Part shown: positions 18,580 to 27,843 of the stretch, in pieces
Numbering within the stretch: position 1 is the stretch's first letter
Layout of the letters: every line of letters starts with the position of its first letter
Position numbers and translations under genes: made by a program
Notes under the pieces: model-generated
What the model was told of the DNA's origin: nothing
Database searches by the model: none
The model's input: the letters and a program-made list of their open reading frames with translations, nothing else
Origin: Burkholderiaceae bacterium
Lineage (GTDB): Bacteria > Pseudomonadota > Gammaproteobacteria > Burkholderiales > Burkholderiaceae_D
Assembly (NCBI GenBank): GCA_018882935.1
Contig: VERA01000011.1
Location: 1-49,034, forward strand
DNA length: 49,034 bases
Direction of reading: 5' to 3'

Positions 18580-20605
18580 TCTATTGTCTCGCCCGCTGCG
18601 GCGCTATTTCTGGTTGTACACCGCAGGCTTCTGCGCGCTGCTCGCTTCACTCGCTATTCTCGAGCATGAAGGTTTTCCGCGCTTCTGGTTGGGGTACTTG
18701 TTCTTGTTCACCACGATCGTGGTGTACGCGGCAATCGGTGTGTTCAGTCGTACCTCGGATCTCGATGAATACTATGTTGCCGGCCGGCGCATCCCGCCCG
18801 TATTCAATGGCATGGCGACTGCGGCAGACTGGATCTCTACCGCGAGTTTCATCGGACTAGCGGGTGGCTTGTACCTGCACGGTTTCGATGGCCTGGCCTA
18901 TATCCTCGGCTGGACCGGCGGCTTTTGCCTGATCGCGCTACTGATTGCGCCCTACTTGCGGCGCTTGGGTCAGTATACGGTGCCGGATTACCTGGCAGCA
19001 CGCTACGCTGGCACCGACGGCGCAGGCGCAGTGCGCGCGATTGCTGTAATCGCTACGCTGATCATTTCTTTTACCTATGTGGTGGCGCAAATCTATGGCG
19101 TCGGCCTGATCACTTCGCGCTTTACCGGGATTGATTTTTCGGTGGGTATTTTTCTGGGCTTGGCGAGCATTTTAGTGTGCTCGTTTCTGGGTGGCATGCG
19201 CGCGATCACCTGGACCCAAATCGCACAGTATGTAATCGTGATCATTGCGTTCATGATCCCGGTATCCTGGCTGGCACTCAAGCAAACCGGCATACCGCTG
19301 CCGCAAATTGCCTATGGCACTGCACTTGAACGGCTCGCCAAGCAAGAACAGTCGCTCACTGAGAAAGACAGTGAGCAACAAGTACGCAAGATGTATCTGA
19401 AGCGCGCACAATTACTTGAAGCGAAAATCGCATCACTGCCAAGTTCGTGGAACGCAGGACGCGCCGAGGCGCGCAAACGATTACAAGAACTGCAAACCAG
19501 TAACGCCTCGCTCATCGACATCAAAGCAGCAAATCGCGCATTAGCCGACTACCCCAAAAGCCCGGACGCCGCGCGTCGGTTGTGGGAAAGACAGCGCGAA
19601 GAGGCCTTGGCGCGAGCACAACCGCTACAGCCGCATGCGCAAGCATTTGCCGGTAGTGCGCAAGTCTCATCAGACATTCAACGTAATAATTTTCTGGCGC
19701 TGGTATTCTGTTTGATGCTCGGTACTGCTGCTTTACCGCATGTACTGGTGCGCTCTTCCACTACGCGTTCAGTACCAGAGGCGCGCAGCTCAGTATTTTG
19801 GGCGCTTGCATTTATTTTGTTGCTCTACACCGCGCTACCTGCGCTGGCGGTGCTGGTCAAGTACGAAATCATTACTACTTTGGTGGGAAGCGACTATGCG
19901 AATTTGCCGTCGTGGGTGAGTTACTGGGCTGGCATCGATCGTGACAAGCCGATGATCAGCATTAGCGATATCAATGCCGACGGCTTGGTGCAGTTCGGCG
20001 AAATACTGATCGACGGCGACATGATTGTGTTGGCCACTCCGGAAATCGCCGGGCTGCCGTATGTGATGTCAGCACTGATCGCCGCAGGTGCATTGGCCGC
20101 AGCCTTATCCACTGCCGATGGCTTGCTACTGACGATTGCCAGCGCGCTCTCGCATGACACCTATTTCAAGATGATCAACCCAAGAGCCTCGCCGCAGCGC
20201 CGCGTGACCGCCTCCAAACTTCTGCTGCTAGTGGTCGCACTGCTGGCGGCGTATGTGGCGTCATTTCGCTCGGGCGATATTCTGTCGATGGTGAGTGCCG
20301 CGTTCTCACTGGCGGCCTCAACACTATTTCCTGCACTGGTTTTGGGCATTTTCTGGAAACGCGCGAACCAACAAGGGGCAATCGCCGGTATGTTGGTCGG
20401 ATTCTTGGTGTGCGTGATCTATTTGGTGCAAACCAGTCCGACGTTTGGCGGCAGCGCGGCTAATCAGTGGTTTCACATTGCATCGGTATCGGCGGGTATC
20501 TTCGGCGTGCCCGCAGGCTTCACCGCGATGGTGATCGTCACCCTACTGACGCCGGCGCCGAGCGAACGGCAAATGGCGATGCTCGATCAACTACGCTCAC
20601 CCTGA
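18569..20605 (+). CDS. Sodium:solute symporter large subunit (VC_2705 subfamily)
   Basis: A 678-residue SSS-family transporter, probably for acetate or a related monocarboxylate. The start MSADLLSRPLRRYFW at 18569 lies inside the end of the DUF4212 gene; the frame is open further upstream but out of family. About 13 membrane spans are visible, with SSS signatures such as DEYYVAGRRIPPVFNGMATAADWIS near residues 66-90. A long hydrophilic, coiled-coil-like insert (about 255-370, rich in Lys, Glu, Arg and Gln) splits the membrane core and is usual for this subfamily. The downstream Anbu cluster begins within 30-70 bases, so read-through into it is possible. Substrate is inferred from family context only. 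Confidence 0.9.
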   Translation: MSADLLSRPLRRYFWLYTAGFCALLASLAILEHEGFPRFWLGYLFLFTTIVVYAAIGVFSRTSDLDEYYVAGRRIPPVFNGMATAADWISTASFIGLAGGLYLHGFDGLAYILGWTGGFCLIALLIAPYLRRLGQYTVPDYLAARYAGTDGAGAVRAIAVIATLIISFTYVVAQIYGVGLITSRFTGIDFSVGIFLGLASILVCSFLGGMRAITWTQIAQYVIVIIAFMIPVSWLALKQTGIPLPQIAYGTALERLAKQEQSLTEKDSEQQVRKMYLKRAQLLEAKIASLPSSWNAGRAEARKRLQELQTSNASLIDIKAANRALADYPKSPDAARRLWERQREEALARAQPLQPHAQAFAGSAQVSSDIQRNNFLALVFCLMLGTAALPHVLVRSSTTRSVPEARSSVFWALAFILLLYTALPALAVLVKYEIITTLVGSDYANLPSWVSYWAGIDRDKPMISISDINADGLVQFGEILIDGDMIVLATPEIAGLPYVMSALIAAGALAAALSTADGLLLTIASALSHDTYFKMINPRASPQRRVTASKLLLLVVALLAAYVASFRSGDILSMVSAAFSLAASTLFPALVLGIFWKRANQQGAIAGMLVGFLVCVIYLVQTSPTFGGSAANQWFHIASVSAGIFGVPAGFTAMVIVTLLTPAPSERQMAMLDQLRSP

Positions 20606-20671
20606 ATCGCAGTTCATTGGCATGCTTCTTGATTGTCCGACCCGACTATTCATGATCAGGGTGCGGCGGCA

Positions 20672-22087
20672 ATGGCCGGGTTTTTCAACGAGATGTTTGA
20701 TGACAGCGGCGCAATAACGCGTTCGCACTATGAGGGCTTTGACCGCTGGTTATCTGAGCAGCCGGCTGATATCGTCGCGCGCAAACGCGTAGAAGCCGAT
20801 CTGATGTTTCGCCGCGTCGGTATTACTTTCGCTGTTTACGGCAGCGAAGCAGGCACTGAACGTCTGATCCCCTTCGATATTATTCCTCGCATCATCCCCG
20901 CTGCCGAATGGGAGACGCTGCATCAGGGCCTGCGCCAGCGCGTGCAAGCGCTTAATCTGTTCATCCACGATATCTATCACGAACAAACCATCGTTAGTGC
21001 TGGCGTGATACCGGCTGAGCAAGTGTTTCGAAATGCGCAGTACCGGCCCGAGATGCAGGGCATCACTGTACCGAGTGATATCTATGCACACATCGCCGGC
21101 ATCGATATTGTGCGCGCGGGTGAAGGTGAATTCTACGTACTTGAAGATAACTTGCGTGTGCCCTCCGGCGTTTCATACATGCTGGAAGACCGCAAGATGA
21201 TGATGCGCCTGTTTCCTGAATTATTCGCGCGTCACAAAGTAGCACCGGTCGCGCATTACCCTGATCTACTGCTCGATATGCTGCGCTCGGTTGCCCCGCA
21301 AGGCGTGGACGACCCCACCGTGGTGTTGATGACGCCGGGGATGTACAACTCGGCATATTTCGAGCATGCGTTTCTGGCGCAGCAGATGGGAATAGAACTG
21401 GTCGAGGGGCAAGATCTTTTTGTGGATGACGGCTATGTCTTCATGCGTACTACGCGCGGGCCTCAGCGTGTTGATGTGATCTATCGACGCATCGACGATG
21501 ACTTTCTTGATCCGCTGGTATTTCGATCAGATTCATCACTTGGTGTGCCGGGGCTGCTGTCGGTATACCGAGCCGGCCGTGTCACGCTATCGAATGCTAT
21601 CGGCACCGGCGTTGCCGATGATAAGTCGATCTACCCCTTCGTCCCCGACATGATTCGTTTCTATCTGTCGGAAGAACCGATTCTGAATAACGTACCGACC
21701 TGGCAGTGCAGAAAAAAAGATGATCTGCAGTACACCCTTGATCATCTGGATCAACTGGTCGTGAAAGAGGTCCATGGCGCAGGTGGCTACGGCATGCTGG
21801 TTGGCCCTGCATCGACACGCGCTGAGATTGCCGATTTTCGGCAACGACTGATCACCAAGCCCGAGGGCTATATCGCCCAGCCAACGCTTGCGCTATCTGT
21901 TTGCCCGACCTATGTTGAGTCAGGGATTGCGCCGCGCCATATCGATTTACGCCCGTTTGTCTTATCCGGCAAAACCGTCACTATGGTGCCGGGTGGCCTC
22001 ACCCGCGTGGCGCTGAAAGAAGGCTCGTTGGTCGTTAACTCTTCACAAGGTGGTGGCACCAAAGACACTTGGGTATTGGAGCGATGA
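20672..22087 (+). CDS. Circularly permuted ATP-grasp protein (Anbu cluster)
   Basis: A carboxylate-amine ligase-like enzyme of the circularly permuted ATP-grasp type 2 family (formerly DUF404/DUF407), 471 residues from the ATG at 20672. A TTG at 20633 would add 13 residues. The family blocks YRPEMQGI, EFYVLEDNLRVPSGVSYM and VDVIYRRIDDDFLDPL are present, as are ATP-binding residues in VVKEVHGAGGYGM. In Anbu operons this ligase is proposed to add a peptide-like tag; the substrate is unknown. It is the first gene of the four-gene cluster. Its TGA stop lies one base before the ATG of a duplicated fragment of the next gene, which shows where that gene originally began. Confidence 0.92.
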   Translation: MAGFFNEMFDDSGAITRSHYEGFDRWLSEQPADIVARKRVEADLMFRRVGITFAVYGSEAGTERLIPFDIIPRIIPAAEWETLHQGLRQRVQALNLFIHDIYHEQTIVSAGVIPAEQVFRNAQYRPEMQGITVPSDIYAHIAGIDIVRAGEGEFYVLEDNLRVPSGVSYMLEDRKMMMRLFPELFARHKVAPVAHYPDLLLDMLRSVAPQGVDDPTVVLMTPGMYNSAYFEHAFLAQQMGIELVEGQDLFVDDGYVFMRTTRGPQRVDVIYRRIDDDFLDPLVFRSDSSLGVPGLLSVYRAGRVTLSNAIGTGVADDKSIYPFVPDMIRFYLSEEPILNNVPTWQCRKKDDLQYTLDHLDQLVVKEVHGAGGYGMLVGPASTRAEIADFRQRLITKPEGYIAQPTLALSVCPTYVESGIAPRHIDLRPFVLSGKTVTMVPGGLTRVALKEGSLVVNSSQGGGTKDTWVLER

Positions 22088-22088
22088 C

Positions 22089-22283
22089 ATGCTAAGCCGC
22101 ACAGCCGATCATTTATTCTGGATGGCCCGTTACACAGAGCGCGCAGACAATCGCGCTTGCGCGATTGCGGCGCAGGCTAACGTGAGCAAAGCGAACGTTA
22201 AGGGCGGAAAGCCCGGCCGAAGCCAAAACACAGCCGGCGGTGTTTGCTGCGCGCCTTCATTGATAGGTGATGCAACATGCTAA
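22089..22283 (+). pseudogene. Duplicated 5' fragment of the alpha-E gene
   Basis: The first 59 bases (22089-22147) copy the beginning of the intact alpha-E gene at 22277-22335 with only two silent differences; both encode MLSRTADHLFWMARYTERA. After that the frame runs into unrelated, palindrome-rich DNA and stops at 22283, giving 64 residues with a Cys-, Gly- and Lys-rich end. Because the fragment begins one base after the ATP-grasp stop, it is probably the original start of the alpha-E gene, separated from the body by an insertion carrying a duplicated start. It may still be translated and could affect coupling to the real gene; no function is implied. Confidence 0.85.
22148..22276. repeat. 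Palindrome-rich insert between the two alpha-E starts
   Basis: 129 bases flanked by the 59-base direct repeats. It contains CAATCGCGC-TT-GCGCGATTG (22148-22167, nine-base arms), TAACGT...ACGTTA (22178-22200), GGGC...GCCC (22202-22214) and AAACAC...GTGTTT (22226-22245). The density of hairpins and the TGAGCAAAGCGAACGTTA word resemble small intergenic repeat elements, but I cannot name a family. Confidence 0.6.
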
Positions 22284-23221
22284 GCCGTACAGCTGATCAT
22301 TTATTCTGGATGGCCCGTTACACAGAGCGCGCAGAAAACACCGCGCGCATGCTCGATGTAAACATCCAGACACAACTGCTACCGCAGTCCGTTGAAGCTG
22401 CAGAACAAAGTTGGCGGGCTTTGCTGGGTATTTCTGAGTTACTGCCCGCTTTCGACGCTAAATACGGTATTTTGAGTCGTAAAGATGTACTCGATTTCAT
22501 GGTCTGCGATCCCGCCAACCCGTCGTCGATCGTCTCATGCCTGACAAGCGCCCGTGAAAACGCACGTGCCGTGCGCGGCACCCTCACCACCGAAGTGTGG
22601 GAAACCCAAAATACAACCTTTCTGGAAATGGCGACGCTGCTTGATGACGGTATGCTGGAACGCGAACCGTCAGAATTTTTTGAGTGGGTCAAGCACCGTT
22701 CGCACTTATCGCGCGGGGTCACGATAGGCACCATGCTGAAAGATGAGGCGTTTTATTTCATCCGTCTGGGTACATTTTTAGAGCGCGCTGACAATACGGC
22801 TCGGCTACTCGACGTAAAGTTTCATGGTGCCGATGGTGAACAGCGCACGGCGAGCGAGATGGATTACTACCACTGGGCTGCTGTACTGCGCTCGGTGTCG
22901 GCGTTCGAGACCTATCGTAAAACTTACCGGGATGTGATCACACCCGAGCGCGTTGCTGAATTACTTATTCTGCGCGGAGAAATGCCGCGTTCGTTAATGG
23001 CTTGCTTGAGCGAGGTCGTCGATAATCTGGCCCAAGTACGCAATGACGTCTCACGTGAGACCGAGCGCTTTGCAGGACGCTTACACGCGGGCTTACGCTT
23101 CAACAGTATCGACGACATCATGCAGCGCGGTCTGCATGACTACTTGACCGAGTTTCTCGAGCAAGTGTACGAGCTAGGTAACCGGGTCAGCCGCGACTTT
23201 CTGGTACCCTTGGTGGCATGA
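22277..23221 (+). CDS. Alpha-E domain protein (DUF403, Anbu cluster)
   Basis: A 314-residue, all-helical alpha-E protein (formerly DUF403), a constant partner of circularly permuted ATP-grasp and Anbu genes. Recognisable blocks are LSRTADHLFWMARYTERAENTARMLDV at the N-terminus, the internal echo FLERADNTARLLDVKFH near residue 170, and a C-terminal helix ending NRVSRDFLVPLVA. Its biochemical role is unknown; genetic linkage suggests it binds or presents the tagged substrate. The gene overlaps the transglutaminase gene by four bases. The spacing to the upstream ATP-grasp gene is enlarged by an insert carrying a duplicate of the first 59 bases. Confidence 0.92.
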   Translation: MLSRTADHLFWMARYTERAENTARMLDVNIQTQLLPQSVEAAEQSWRALLGISELLPAFDAKYGILSRKDVLDFMVCDPANPSSIVSCLTSARENARAVRGTLTTEVWETQNTTFLEMATLLDDGMLEREPSEFFEWVKHRSHLSRGVTIGTMLKDEAFYFIRLGTFLERADNTARLLDVKFHGADGEQRTASEMDYYHWAAVLRSVSAFETYRKTYRDVITPERVAELLILRGEMPRSLMACLSEVVDNLAQVRNDVSRETERFAGRLHAGLRFNSIDDIMQRGLHDYLTEFLEQVYELGNRVSRDFLVPLVA

Positions 23222-24033
23222 GTTCTCGTACGCTCTCGATACATCATCAGACGGTGTATCGCTACGAATTGCCCGCGGTGTATTCGATACAGCGCTTGCA
23301 CATGACGCCTAGAGCCGAGCCCTTGCAACGCACGCTGGACTGGGCCATCACCACGCCGGGAAAGCGACGTTCAACGCAGGATGCCTTCGGCAACGCTGGC
23401 GACGTCATCACCTTATCTACGCCGCACAAAGAGGTGCGGATTATCGCTATCGGTAATGTCGAAATACAAGCGCCTGTTGAAGGGCGTATCACCGACAGCA
23501 TGCGGCTGCCGATACCGGTGTTTACTGTACCTACCCGCCTGACCGAGCCCACAGCGGCGATTCATGCGTTTGCTGCAAAGTATGTGTCTTCAACCAAAGC
23601 CACCACAGCACAGGTACTTGAACTCGCCGCAGCGATACGCCAAGCGGTCGATTACCAGTCAGGCGCAACCGCGACGTCCAGCAGTGCCGATGACGCGCTT
23701 CGACTTGGGCTGGGCGTTTGTCAGGATCATGCGCATCTATTCATCGCCTGCTGTCATAGCGTCAGCCTGCCGGTACGATACGTCTCAGGCTATATTTATC
23801 CCGGAGAAGTGGAGCACAGTGCCAGCCATGCCTGGGTCGATGTCTGGGTAGAAGATGCTGATTACAGCGGCTGGGTCAGTATTGATGTTACCCACGCGTG
23901 TCTACAAACGGCGGACTACTGCCGGCTAGCGGTGGGCAGAGATTATGAATCGGTCGCGCCGGTGCGCGGCATGCGTCGCGGCGGTAGTGGTGAGCAGATG
24001 ATCGTGCACGTCGATGTCACACGAAGAAAGTGA
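23218..24033 (+). CDS. Transglutaminase-like cysteine peptidase (Anbu cluster)
   Basis: A bacterial transglutaminase-like protein with the catalytic triad Cys168 (GVCQDHAHLF), His204 (SHAWVDVW) and Asp223 (SIDVTH). An N-terminal beta-rich domain of about 80 residues (LSIHHQTVYRYELPA, QDAFGNAGDVI) precedes the core, as in the bact_transglu_N family. No signal peptide is present, so it is cytoplasmic. Such proteins may cleave or form isopeptide bonds; in Anbu operons the reaction is not established. It overlaps the alpha-E gene by four bases and is followed nine bases later by the Anbu gene with a good ribosome-binding site (GAAGGTGA region). Confidence 0.92.
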   Translation: MSSRTLSIHHQTVYRYELPAVYSIQRLHMTPRAEPLQRTLDWAITTPGKRRSTQDAFGNAGDVITLSTPHKEVRIIAIGNVEIQAPVEGRITDSMRLPIPVFTVPTRLTEPTAAIHAFAAKYVSSTKATTAQVLELAAAIRQAVDYQSGATATSSSADDALRLGLGVCQDHAHLFIACCHSVSLPVRYVSGYIYPGEVEHSASHAWVDVWVEDADYSGWVSIDVTHACLQTADYCRLAVGRDYESVAPVRGMRRGGSGEQMIVHVDVTRRK

Positions 24034-24042
24034 GAAGGTGAA

Positions 24043-24921
24043 ATGACCTATTGCGTAGCAATGCGGCTGAACGCGGGCTTGGTATTCTTGTCAGACTCGC
24101 GCACCAATGCCGGTGTTGACCACATTGGGACCTTTCGCAAGCTATCGGTATTTGAAAACCCCGGCGACCGAATGATGGTGTTGATGACGGCAGGGAATCT
24201 TTCGATTTCTCAGTCGATTCGTCAGACTGTCGCCGAGTATTTATCCGCAGACGGTACAAGTATCTGGAGCGCTTCATCGATGTATGAAGCAGCGCAGATT
24301 GTTGGTGATGCGATTCGTTCGGTACATAAGCGTGATGCGAAATCACTCGAGCAATTCGGTATCGACTTCAATGTAAGCATGATTTTTGGTGGACAGATCA
24401 AAGGCGAGCGTTGTCGGCTGTTCCAGATGTACGCGGCAGGTAACTTCATAGAATCACACGACGAAAATCCCTACTTCCAAATTGGTGAAGCAAAGTACGG
24501 CAAGCCGATTATTGATCGGGTCATCACTCCGACCACGCCGCTGGATGAGGCCGCCAAGTGCGCGCTGGTATCGATGGATTCAACCCTGCGCTCAAATATC
24601 TCGGTTGGTTTTCCGCTGGATCTGCTGGTGTATGAAAAAGATGCCTTATCGGTGGGCCGCTTTGTGACGGTGGACGAACGTAATCAGTATTTTCAGATGA
24701 TCCGTTCAACCTGGGGCCAGCAGTTGAAGCACGTGTTTGAAGGCATCCCCGATCCGGTGTGGAATGCCGCGCTGAACACCGAAACCAATGTGCTGTCGAG
24801 CGCGGCCAATCACAATCAGCCTGTTCGCGTGCAGCCGCCTAACACCGTGGCCAAGGGTGAAACCAAGGCGACGCAGCTGCAGACCTTGGCACAACAAGAT
24901 CAACGCGGTCAGCCGCAGTAG
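24043..24921 (+). CDS. anbu: Proteasome-type peptidase Anbu (bacterial 20S-like)
   Basis: Ntn-hydrolase of the proteasome beta/HslV superfamily, the ancestral beta-subunit (Anbu) group. After removal of Met1 the protein starts TYCVAMRLNAGLVFLSDSRTNAG, giving Thr2 as nucleophile with Asp18 and Lys33 in the expected positions. The core runs to about residue 245. The remaining 45-50 residues are a Gln-, Ala- and Asn-rich tail (ending QQDQRGQPQ) that looks disordered and is longer than usual. Anbu forms open helical rings, and a peptidase role is uncertain. It closes the four-gene cluster with the ATP-grasp, alpha-E and transglutaminase genes, and converges on purM with 19 bases between stops. 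Confidence 0.94.
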   Translation: MTYCVAMRLNAGLVFLSDSRTNAGVDHIGTFRKLSVFENPGDRMMVLMTAGNLSISQSIRQTVAEYLSADGTSIWSASSMYEAAQIVGDAIRSVHKRDAKSLEQFGIDFNVSMIFGGQIKGERCRLFQMYAAGNFIESHDENPYFQIGEAKYGKPIIDRVITPTTPLDEAAKCALVSMDSTLRSNISVGFPLDLLVYEKDALSVGRFVTVDERNQYFQMIRSTWGQQLKHVFEGIPDPVWNAALNTETNVLSSAANHNQPVRVQPPNTVAKGETKATQLQTLAQQDQRGQPQ

Positions 24922-24940
24922 CGGCAAGGGTGGCAGTGGA

Positions 24941-25984
24941 TCAGATGACGATGGTTTGCGGCTCGTCGCCTTGGCGTTCGCGAATCACACCGATGCGATT
25001 CACGGTTTCACCCAAGCGTTTGAGTTCAGCCTCGGCAGCATCTGCGTTTTCTTTCGACACAATCACGGTCATACCGATACCGCAGTTGAAAACGCGGTGC
25101 ATCTCGTCATCAGCAACGCCACCATGCTGCTGCAACCATGTAAACAAAGGCGGCATGGTCCAAGCATCGCGATGCAACTCCGCCGTCAGATGCGGCTGCA
25201 ACACACGCGGAATATTCTCGACCAATCCGCCCCCGGTGATGTGTACTAAACCGTGCACTTCGATCGTACTCATCAGCGACAGCAAGGGCTTGACATAGAT
25301 ACGTGTCGGTGCGAGCAGCGCGTCAGCCAGTGGCCGGCCATGGAAATCAGCGTTCAAATCCGGCTTGGCCACCTCGAGAATTTTACGTACCAGCGAATAG
25401 CCATTCGAATGTGCACCGGACGACGCCAGCCCGAGCACGACATCACCGGGTGCAATCTTGCGCCCATCGATGATCTTTGATTTTTCAACCGCACCAACAG
25501 CAAAGCCAGCGAGGTCGTACTCGCCGTCCGGATACATGCTCGGCATCTCGGCGGTTTCACCACCAATCAGTGCGCAGCCCGCTTGCTCGCAGCCCTGCGC
25601 GATACCTTTGATGACATCCGTTGCAGCCGCCACATCCAGCCGGCCGCAGGCAAAATAATCCAGAAAGAACAAGGGCTCGGCGCCCTGGACCAGAATGTCA
25701 TTGACACTCATCGCGACCAGATCAATGCCGACCGTGTCATGGCGGTTGAGATGAAACGCCAGCTTCAGCTTGGTGCCGACACCATCGGTACCCGCCACCA
25801 GCACCGGCTCTTTGAACTTCTTGCTGACTTCAAATAGCGCACCGAAGCCACCAATACCGGCCAGTACGCCCTCGCGCATGGTGCGCTTGGCAAAGGGCTT
25901 GATCGCTTCGACCAATGCATCGCCGGCGTCAATGTCAACACCTGCATCGCGATAAGAGAGTGAAACCTTGGAAGGGGAAGACAT
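24941..25984 (-). CDS. purM: Phosphoribosylformylglycinamidine cyclo-ligase (AIR synthetase)
   Basis: Fifth step of purine synthesis: ATP-dependent ring closure of FGAM to AIR. I start at [22 protein letters not shown] (complement of 25982-25984), giving 347 residues, matching E. coli PurM (345). The frame is open for 47 more codons but these do not fit. Landmarks are GFGALFEV, the [11 protein letters not shown] phosphate-binding motif near residues 60-70, GGETAEMP near 143-150 and [13 protein letters not shown] near 245. It is divergent from the AI-2E permease gene with about 110 bases between, and is not part of a purine operon here. Confidence 0.96.
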   Translation of the reverse strand: MSSPSKVSLSYRDAGVDIDAGDALVEAIKPFAKRTMREGVLAGIGGFGALFEVSKKFKEPVLVAGTDGVGTKLKLAFHLNRHDTVGIDLVAMSVNDILVQGAEPLFFLDYFACGRLDVAAATDVIKGIAQGCEQAGCALIGGETAEMPSMYPDGEYDLAGFAVGAVEKSKIIDGRKIAPGDVVLGLASSGAHSNGYSLVRKILEVAKPDLNADFHGRPLADALLAPTRIYVKPLLSLMSTIEVHGLVHITGGGLVENIPRVLQPHLTAELHRDAWTMPPLFTWLQQHGGVADDEMHRVFNCGIGMTVIVSKENADAAEAELKRLGETVNRIGVIRERQGDEPQTIVI

Positions 25985-26092
25985 AAAAGGATAGGCGGGA
26001 TAGGCTGAGGAAACGGTAGAATCAGTGCTTGCCCTGATGACAAGAACTGTGGGGCCCACCATTTTATCAAACCAGCCCCGCCAATCGCGCCA

Positions 26093-27160
26093 ATGAACCC
26101 CCTGATCGGGCCCGAATCCCGCCAAAATCTGCTGTGGTTTTCGATCAGTCTTGGCTTTCTTGCCCTGCTGTGGCTACTGACCCCGGTGCTGACACCTTTT
26201 GTGGCGGCTTTTATCATCGGCTATGTGCTGAATCCTGGCGTCGACTGGATGCACCAGCGTGGCTTGCCCAGGGTCTTGGCGGTACTTCTGGCCATGCTGT
26301 CGGTGTTCGTCGTGGTCACGGCACTGGCGCTGATTGTGCTGCCGATACTGGCCGAGGAGTTACCTGTCTTGCGCGAGCGACTGCCTGTCTTGTTGTCGCG
26401 CATGGACGCTGCTTTTGGTCCGACGCTGCGGCAGTGGGGTATTGGTGGTCGGCTAGACCTGATCGCGCTGCAAAAAGCAATTGCCGCCAAGCTCGCTGCC
26501 GGTGACGGCTCTGCAACCGCCTTGCTGAACTGGCTGCGCATCGGCGGCGGCGCGTTAATCGCCTGGATAGGCACGCTGTTTCTGATACCGATTGTTTTGT
26601 TCTACTTGCTTCTGGATTGGCATCGTGTAATCCGGCGTATTGGCGAGACTGTGCCGCGACGGTGGTCAGCGCTGGTGGCTGAGATGGCGGTAGAAACCGA
26701 TGCTCTGCTGGCGCAATATCTGCGCGGGCAATTGCTGGTGATGTTTCTGCTGGCCGCGTATTACTCGATTGCGCTGACGATTGCCGGGTTCGATGTTGCG
26801 CTACCGGTGGGTATGCTGACAGGCTTGCTGGTGTTTATTCCGTATGTGGGCTTCGGGCTTGGGCTGGTACTGGCGATCATCGCCGCCTTATTGCAATTTA
26901 GTGCCTGGGACGGTTTGATTGCCGTCGCTGTTATTTACGGCCTCGGCCAGTTTCTGGAAAGTTTCCTGCTTACCCCTCGATTGGTAGGCGAGCGGATCGG
27001 CTTGCATCCGCTGGTCGTTATCTTCGCGCTGCTCGCGTTTGGCCAGCTATTTGGGTTTGTTGGTGTGCTGTTGGCGTTGCCCGCGTCGGCGATTCTGTCG
27101 GTTGCTTTCGGGCGTTTGCGGCGTCACTACCTGAGCAGCCATTTTTATAATCAGCCATGA
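26093..27160 (+). CDS. AI-2E family transporter (PerM-like permease)
   Basis: A 355-residue inner-membrane protein with about seven or eight transmembrane helices and the central hydrophilic domain of the AI-2E/PerM family. Characteristic segments are [17 protein letters not shown] near residues 40-55, [21 protein letters not shown] near 245-265 and [38 protein letters not shown] near 290-330. The family name overstates function: few members export autoinducer-2 and many are Na+/H+ antiporters or unknown. It is the first gene of a coupled run with hda (overlap ATGA), an arrangement conserved in betaproteobacteria next to purM. Confidence 0.9.
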   Translation: MNPLIGPESRQNLLWFSISLGFLALLWLLTPVLTPFVAAFIIGYVLNPGVDWMHQRGLPRVLAVLLAMLSVFVVVTALALIVLPILAEELPVLRERLPVLLSRMDAAFGPTLRQWGIGGRLDLIALQKAIAAKLAAGDGSATALLNWLRIGGGALIAWIGTLFLIPIVLFYLLLDWHRVIRRIGETVPRRWSALVAEMAVETDALLAQYLRGQLLVMFLLAAYYSIALTIAGFDVALPVGMLTGLLVFIPYVGFGLGLVLAIIAALLQFSAWDGLIAVAVIYGLGQFLESFLLTPRLVGERIGLHPLVVIFALLAFGQLFGFVGVLLALPASAILSVAFGRLRRHYLSSHFYNQP

Positions 27161-27843
27161 AGCAATTACTGCTCGATTGGGGTGCGACACGGCCACAGAC
27201 ACTGGAAAACTTTGTGGTCGCGAAAAATCAGGAGCTGGCTTCGGTATTGCGCCATATTTCCCAAACCGCTGCAGCTGGCCGAACTGCCCAGCAAGTACTC
27301 ATCTGGGGCGAAGCGGGCGCGGGTAAATCACATCTGCTGCGCGCGCTTGGTATGCATCCCGCTGCGATATTGCTGACACCCTCAAGCCCAGCCGAGAGTT
27401 TGCAGTGGTCGGCAGACTATCTGCTTTATCTGATCGATGACTGCGATCGGCTGAACCCTGCTCAACAGCAAGCCCTGTTTCATCTGATTAATCAGGTACG
27501 CGATAATGGTGGTGTCCTGGTAGCTACGGCAAAGCAAGCCCCGCTGCAGCTGGACTTGCGCGAGGATTTACGAACACGCTTAGGCTGGGGCTTGGTGTAC
27601 CAGGTTCACGGTTTGTCGGATGAAGAGAAGATCGATGCACTTAGTCAATCTGCGGCAGCACGCGGCTTGTCACTGTCAGCAGGTGTGGTGCCTTACCTGC
27701 TGACTCATTTCCGGCGAGATATGCAGTCACTATCCACTATGCTTGATGCACTTGATCGCTACTCGCTCGAGACCCAGCGCCCGATTACGCTACCGCTGCT
27801 ACGCGAACTACTGCAAACCAGCGACTACACGACTCAACCATGA
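27157..27843 (+). CDS. hda: DnaA-homologue regulator Hda (RIDA)
   Basis: A 228-residue AAA+ protein related to DnaA domain III that works with the sliding clamp to convert DnaA-ATP to DnaA-ADP. Visible are the N-terminal clamp-binding-like KQLLLDW, Walker A GEAGAGKSHLL near residues 51-61, Walker B LLYLIDDCDRL near 88-98 and the arginine finger region DLRTRLGWGL near 130. It lacks the DnaA DNA-binding domain IV. Overlap by four bases with both the permease upstream and the HAD gene downstream supports translation coupling. Confidence 0.93.
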   Translation: MKQLLLDWGATRPQTLENFVVAKNQELASVLRHISQTAAAGRTAQQVLIWGEAGAGKSHLLRALGMHPAAILLTPSSPAESLQWSADYLLYLIDDCDRLNPAQQQALFHLINQVRDNGGVLVATAKQAPLQLDLREDLRTRLGWGLVYQVHGLSDEEKIDALSQSAAARGLSLSAGVVPYLLTHFRRDMQSLSTMLDALDRYSLETQRPITLPLLRELLQTSDYTTQP

